Shown here: positions 58,469 through 64,000 of the stretch, piece after piece
Numbering within the stretch: position 1 is the stretch's first letter
Layout: every line of letters begins with the position of its first letter
NCBI GenBank assembly: GCA_959347315.1
Contig: OY365808.1
Span: 4,483,188-4,547,187, forward strand
Direction of reading: 5' to 3'
Length of the DNA: 64,000 bases
Origin: Bimastos eiseni
Lineage: Eukaryota > Annelida > Clitellata > Crassiclitellata > Lumbricidae
Notes under the pieces: generated by a model
Told to the model about the DNA's origin: nothing
Databases searched by the model: none
The model's input: only the letters and a program-made list of their open reading frames with translations
Translations under genes and position numbers: made by a program

Positions 58469-60776
58469 CTACGCTCAACAGATCAGACCAAAAGAGACTT
58501 TCAGATAATGCATCATAAAAGAAAAATAACATATATTGCACAGTGTCCCAAAACTGCTTCACATTAGAGCAGAAGATAAGCAGTCCTGAGATATAAGCCA
58601 CACACTCCTTAACTTCAGCCATTCAGCTTTCACATCTGAGATATTCACATCACAAATCAGTCAACCTGAATTGGTAAGAGACTGGTCAAAGTCCCAATGG
58701 CTAATCACATACCGCAGCCGAGGACATATGGCCTCCTACGCATAACTTACAATTGCAAAAAGCCCGAATGCCTTAACTGGACGGTTATCCTAGACTCAGA
58801 GTTCTATGCTGTAGAGCTATGCCAGACATTCACTTAAAAAGTAACCCAAGGGTTATAAAACCCAGGGACAATTATCGAGCACCCTTCAAGGACGAAACTC
58901 ACAAGCCTCGAATAAGAAAATGACAGGAATAGCAATCAGTTCATTACAGAGATTTATATAGCGCCCTTTAAGGCTACTACTCAGGAGCGCTGCCGGCCCG
59001 GCACGGCCGAAAAGAACAGTTTAAGGGGCATATAAGAAGGGCCATTCACTGACCGATCAATAACGATCTATCATTTCAATATTAGGTTGAAGTGTCCGAT
59101 AACAGTCTGATAAGATAAGATAGAGTAATGTGATGACACATTCAGAAATGTGAGCATATGTGTGAGTAGGTGCCTCTCTCTCTGTCTGTCTCTCTCTCTG
59201 TCTGTCTGTGTGTGTGCGTGTATGTGTTTGTGTGGTGTTTGTAGGTGTGCTAATGTCTAGAGCTTACTACAGCGAATGGACTCGACCCTGCTCATTTTTC
59301 AATGAGTTGATCCTTGACCACAGCCGACACTTGAATGGGTATCATGACTTTCACGGTCCCTATGTACAGCCCACACTAGCCTGAGATTAAAATCCACTAA
59401 AGTCAGCCTCCATGATATGCCTGCATTACAGTCACTTGAATTATTTCTACAATTACCACAATGCTGTTACGATTACATGCTTCGAATACAGCATCGACCA
59501 ACCTGGGATCAAGCTGAGGAAAAAATACGACAACTTACGATATACAACAGATTAGGAATGGAATAGAAAAACTAGTCCATTTCTTGATAACTGTACACAA
59601 GAATTTAAGTGATGACTATGAAAGCAGCAACAGAAGACGCGTTGCAGTCATGCAAATTACCGCAACAAAAGAGACCTTGATTTTCTAAGCAACGCAGTAC
59701 TTGGCCATATATGACAACACGTTGCATCATTATCCATAACATGTTATCTGCTAAGGAAGTGAGAAGGACTCAATCTGACCAGATGACAGGTGTGGCTAAT
59801 TACACCAGTAAACAGAGATATTGATTGATGGATCTGGAAAACCAATACAGCTCAATAGCGCTCAAAGTCCAAATGGATCCGGGCTATGCAGCAGTGCTGA
59901 ACTGTTGCCTGTAAAGGGGCCATATTCTGCAAAGCAGCATTGAAGTCTCATAATTTAATCTAAGAATTTATAATGTACCATTATCATATCGCACGAGGGC
60001 TATATAGCTTTGCTAAATTTGGTTAAATTGAAAATGGACTATGGTCCATTTTCAATTTTACCAATATCTTATTTTGAATTGACTCGAAATGAACCTATAC
60101 ATGTGTACCAATCACACCTCTAGAAACTATTTAAAGGCGAAGGTTTCTGGGCGTGGCCTAATGAATACCTGCCACCTGCTGGCTACCAATCAGATCTCTC
60201 CAAAGCATCTCATCCGCCTGGGGTACAATCTCAACCAAATGGACCGGTGTGGTCAGTCTATCTGAATAGGCTCAAATGGGCCAAGTAGACAGCTGAGGGA
60301 AATGCACTGGAAATAACAATTGAAACAATGGTCTCCCTTCATAGTCCTTATAATTATATGCATCTACACACCTGTACTTGATATGCCACTCATATGTCTT
60401 CGTGCCTGCATTCGTGTGTGTGTGCGTGCGCAGCTTTAGCCAGTACGGCCATCTTTCAAGCTGGTCGTGGACAGCCTCCCATCAAACGTGTGAAAAGTGC
60501 AACCAAACCCATGCGGGAAGTTTGATGCAGTGTTGTAAATCGCGACTTCAAGGGATGAAGCCATGAGCCAAACCTCGGCGGTTGCCTGTGGTCACTGTTG
60601 TTTGCGATTTTTTTACGTGATGATGACCGATGCGAGTGTAATTGAGAAATAGACTGAAAAGAATACTGGATGAATGCTATCAAATGCTGCATGTATATAT
60701 AAGTGTGCGTATATATGTATGCAAATATGTATGTATGTATATATATATATACATATATATATTATATATATATATA
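58469..60776. other. Mondo 5' intron or flank; LINE tail and microsatellites
   Basis: No exon is recognised. At 58957-59010 the minus strand reads AAAGGGCGCTATATAAATCT, an L2-type 3' end. CT/TG microsatellites lie at 59165-59245 and TA runs at 60730-60776. The Mondo exon carrying the HSGHFM motif was searched for by eye and not found. Confidence 0.5.
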
Positions 60777-60883
60777 CAGAGAGTGAGAGATCTGCTTATT
60801 GTTCCCAGGTATCATAATGGATCATATTATATGCTGGCTGATATATTCTTCCTAGGTTTGACATGTGACCCCAGTCAAACGCC

Positions 60884-60914
<31 letters not shown>

Positions 60915-61076
60915 AATATAATGGTCCATGGGCTGGTGGGCCCGTTGAGAGTCGTGCTCTCTGAATAGGGCTGCATTATTTAGGTCACATGTCAAACCTA
61001 GGAAGAATATATCAGCCAGCATATAATATGATCCATTATGATACCTGGGAACAATAAGCAGATCTCTCACTCTCTG
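60777..61076. mobile_element. Foldback with perfect 94-bp inverted arms
   Basis: 60777-60870 and 60983-61076 are exact reverse complements, as read base by base (from CAGAGAGTGAGAGATCTGC to TTGACATGTGACC). A 112-bp spacer with TA repeats and the phrase TGGTCCATGGGCTGGTGGGC separates them. TA runs flank both outer ends. It could be a young inverted-repeat transposon that inserted in TA repeats, or an inverted duplication; the transcript would fold into a long hairpin. Confidence 0.88.
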
Positions 61077-61417
61077 CATATATATATATATATATACACA
61101 TATTATAAGTAGATGTATGTACAGAGACAGACAGACAGAGAACGGCCCAGAGGCATGCAGGCATTTCAATTGAAAGGAATTGACCGGGGGGGGGGGGGGC
61201 GGGGTGGACTTCAATATGGCTCTTGTTGACTGTAGCCCCACTCAATGAGTTCAGGTTTGATTGACAAGCAGTTTTCCAAGCGGATTCCCATCGACAGCTG
61301 ACAGATGGCATGGATGCTCAGAGTCTCAGCTATCATTGGTCGCAGGTGGGTGGGGTACAGAGCAGTTTCTCGAAAAACTGCCCGCCCAGAAACCTTCCCC
61401 TTTAAGTGCTTTTACCA
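61077..61417. other. Non-coding, with a G run
   Basis: TA repeat at 61078-61096; a run of 14 G at 61186-61199 followed by CGGGG. No gene is seen. Confidence 0.6.
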
Positions 61418-61690
61418 AGTTCTTAAATGTGCTATGCAGATACTTAAAGATGGGTCAAAAATAAGATCATGAATATTGATCAGCATACACGAATATCAAG
61501 CATATTAATTAAAGTTCTCAAATGTGCTATACAGATTCTTAAAAGGTGGGTCAAAAAAATAGGATCATGAATATTGATCAGCATACACGAACATCATGCA
61601 TATTAATTAATGTTCTAAAAATTGTGCTATACAAACACTTAAAGGTGGGTCAAAAATAAATTCATGAATATCAGCAAACATGAATATCAT
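61418..61690. repeat. ~95-bp tandem repeat, 3 copies
   Basis: The phrase GTGCTATRCAGAT..CTTAAA..GGTGGGTCAAAAATA..ATCATGAATATTGATCAGC occurs at about 61430, 61525 and 61622, the last copy being partly degraded. Confidence 0.8.
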
Positions 61691-63053
61691 GAATATTCAT
61701 TAGCGTGGACATGTTAATTCCAGTGTACTTTCAAGTGGAGCTTCAGAAATTTGGAGTTCATGACGGCAATCATGTATAAACAAGCGCTAAAATTATAAAT
61801 ACTATCAAAGCTGACATTAAGCACGCCATAAAAAGACTCAGAAAAATCAATAATTCTTTGTCTCCACATTTTATGACAGCTTAACATGACATCAATCTAA
61901 GTTTAATTTCAAACAGCCTAACAATAACATCGTCATCCGAGGTTCTGCACTAAGCTGAGATAGGATCTATCTCGAAAAAAATTGCACTGAATTTTTAATA
62001 ATAATTAAATTAACTCAATTTAATGTGATGGGATGTCACAGTTAATAAAATAATGGCCACTCATGGACAGTGAATAAACAATATTCAACATTTGACCCAT
62101 TAAAAAACTGTTGTCTAGTCTGCCTATTCTACATGGATGCATTTAAAACATTATTTCACAAAAACCGCTCCACAAAAACAATATGAAAACCGTAACATTT
62201 CTTCAAAAACATATATTTAAATGTGTCATTTAAAGTGATTAACTATAAAAATTACAATCCAATGACTATTGAACTAAAATCGCAGCATTATTTTAAAGAA
62301 ATCATTAAGCCATAGGTAGGATTGGGTCTGGACACTTTGACCAAGGCTATGTCTTTGCAGATGAGCTCTCCAACAGCAAAAGCACTTTCCAAATTTACCA
62401 ACTATGAACAGGGACTTCAGTTTTCCTTTCACAATCATTTCTTCTCATTGTCCCCAATTTAAGCAAGTCGTAACACCAGTTTATTCACGGGCTGTGGTTA
62501 TGAATACAGACTGTGGTTTTGCTTTCATAATCAGAATCATTTCTCCTCATTGTCCCCAAAGGCAAGTTGAGGAACCCAGAAGTCGAATTTAACAGTCAGC
62601 ATATATACAAGGCGTCCCTCATATTATACATCTAATTTAACCATTTAACGACAAGTGCGTAGTAAAACATAATCAATAATGCTGGTCGTTAAAGGGTTAA
62701 CCAGGGCCACCGCCTTGCAACAGACAAACTAATAGTCAACCTTAGAGGGATGTGGGAATCAAACTAGCTTCCTCTGCACGCCAGTGTGTTATACAAAACT
62801 CTACACCCCTCCATCACAATGACACCCCATTACACTTTGGCCAACTTTTATAGAGATCCCAAAGGCAAGTTGCAGAAACCAGTTCACTCAAAAAAAGCCA
62901 GTAAACCGGTTTGAAGTGGAGCACATAAGATCATCAGTCAATTGCAAAAGCTGGCTACAGTGGATGATGCGCTGGAGTTGGAATGGTCTGGAAATTATGA
63001 AGAGGAATGTGGAAATAACCAACTTTTGAAGCACTCATCAATTGTCGGTAACC
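61691..63053. other. Non-coding
   Basis: AT-rich, no gene is recognised. A short phrase (TCATTTCTCCTCATTGTCCCCA / TCATTTCTTCTCATTGTCCCCA) is duplicated at 62436 and 62537, about 100 bp apart. Confidence 0.4.
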
Positions 63054-63303
63054 GTTCATTTCGTTGCAGATCATTTTGTTACAATTCATTTAGTCGCATA
63101 TCGATTAGGGTCAGGTTAAGCATCGTGAAGGTTGTTTAGGGTCAGGTCCTGCATGGTGAGGGTCGTTTATGGTCAAGGAATGCATGGTGATGGTCGTTTA
63201 TGGTGAGGTTATGCGTTGTGAGGGTCGCTTAGGGTCAGGGTTAGTGTGGTTTTTAAAATGCAACAAAATGATCTGTGACTAAATGATCTGCAACGAAATG
63301 AAC
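63054..63303. mobile_element. MITE-like element with inverted ends and a 31-bp tandem core
   Basis: The left end GTTCATTTCGTTGCAGATCA (63054) is the reverse complement of the right end TGATCTGCAACGAAATGAAC (63284-63303); further inside, ATCATTTTGTT and its complement AACAAAATGAT also pair. Between the ends lie four 31-bp units (63108-63231) of the type GGGTCAGGTTAAGCATCGTG plus AAGGTTGTTTA. There is no coding capacity. I infer a non-autonomous transposon; the family is not recognised. Confidence 0.75.
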
Positions 63304-64000
63304 GCGAACCCAATTGTCTTACCACATGAAAATGATTCTGCAGAACATTTAAGATTAATTAGATCTCATAGTAAAAATAGGAAATTTTTGAAGAGTAACG
63401 ATAAAATTTTAACTCAATTATTTACCCATAAGTTCCTTGCACTTAGAATTCATGATTTACAGTCAACTTAATTTTTTGGAAATTTATACTTTGAACAACA
63501 TATTCTAAGTATAGGGTCTGTTTACAATCTTACTGTTTCCATTCCAACAAAGATATCGTAATGAAACATCGATCATTTAGCGTTGTCGTTTGCATGCCAA
63601 TATCAATATACACAAATAGACCAGTACAATATACATTAGCATCGCATTTTTGCATAAAAATCCCAAAATTGGGGTGCATTGAGCACGGGTGCACATCATA
63701 CATGAGGTTTTACGGTATATTACATCAGACTACAATAGATCCACAGAGGTTTGCAATAAATTGATTGAGTACTGGAAAAATGTCAATTGTAACCATAATT
63801 GTAGCCGAACTTGCTGAGAATGTATATTTTCTAAAGGTAAGCTAGAGAATGGACTGTCCATAAAAAATTGTCACAAACATAACATTAACCACTGCGATAC
63901 TTCTGCTATTTCAATGTTCTAAACGCTCTCTATAAATGCAGGCTTACATTATACTACAATGCAGATTGCCTGATCTTGATAATCAGTTAACTGTATCCAA
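63304..64000. other. Non-coding end of window
   Basis: AT-rich, no recognisable gene, RNA or repeat. Confidence 0.4.

Noticed and set aside
60456..60692. Candidate first exon of Mondo
   Set aside because: The minus-strand frame lacks the HSGHFM and SLAYSG motifs expected there and has no fitting donor.

Overview
This is a window of animal nuclear DNA. Genes are split into short exons with GT..AG introns. The sequence is rich in simple repeats, minisatellites and decayed transposons, and it lacks operons or ribosome-binding sites. The palindrome-like word TAGGCCTA is strikingly common. Together with the gene content (a TLX homeobox gene, a ciliary dynein-regulatory subunit and a Mondo-type sugar sensor) this suggests a marine invertebrate, most likely a deuterostome such as an echinoderm or hemichordate. 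The taxon is an inference; no mitochondrial or rRNA marker is present.

Layout. 1-17 kb: no gene recognised; it holds remnants of an L2/CR1-like LINE, a hAT transposon, a small inverted-repeat element, a GAGACC-rich array and several TATG microsatellites. 17.0-21.7 kb: a complete three-exon TLX homeobox gene on the + strand, whose first intron carries a 1.6-kb, 39-bp minisatellite. 21.7-32.4 kb: gene-free, with two tRNA-derived SINE copies (one in TLX intron 2) and many microsatellites. 32.4-33.7 kb: a 1.3-kb pure purine minisatellite, again with a 39-bp unit. 34.1-39.7 kb: a four-exon DRC10/IQCD gene on the + strand. 42.3-58.5 kb: the 3' part of a Mondo (MLXIP/MLXIPL) gene on the - strand with 16 exons read here; its first exon or exons lie beyond the window. 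58.5-64 kb: gene-free, with a perfect 94-bp foldback and a short element with inverted ends and a tandem core.

The three genes have unrelated roles: a developmental transcription factor, an axonemal structural protein and a glucose-responsive bHLH-zipper transcription factor. DRC10 and Mondo are convergent (tail to tail). I see no novel multi-gene system. The most unusual material is repeat architecture: two different 39-bp minisatellites that keep long reading frames open, ordered TATG arrays, and palindromic elements. One stretch of Mondo (46-48.6 kb) has an unresolved splice frame and may include a coding 27-bp repeat.
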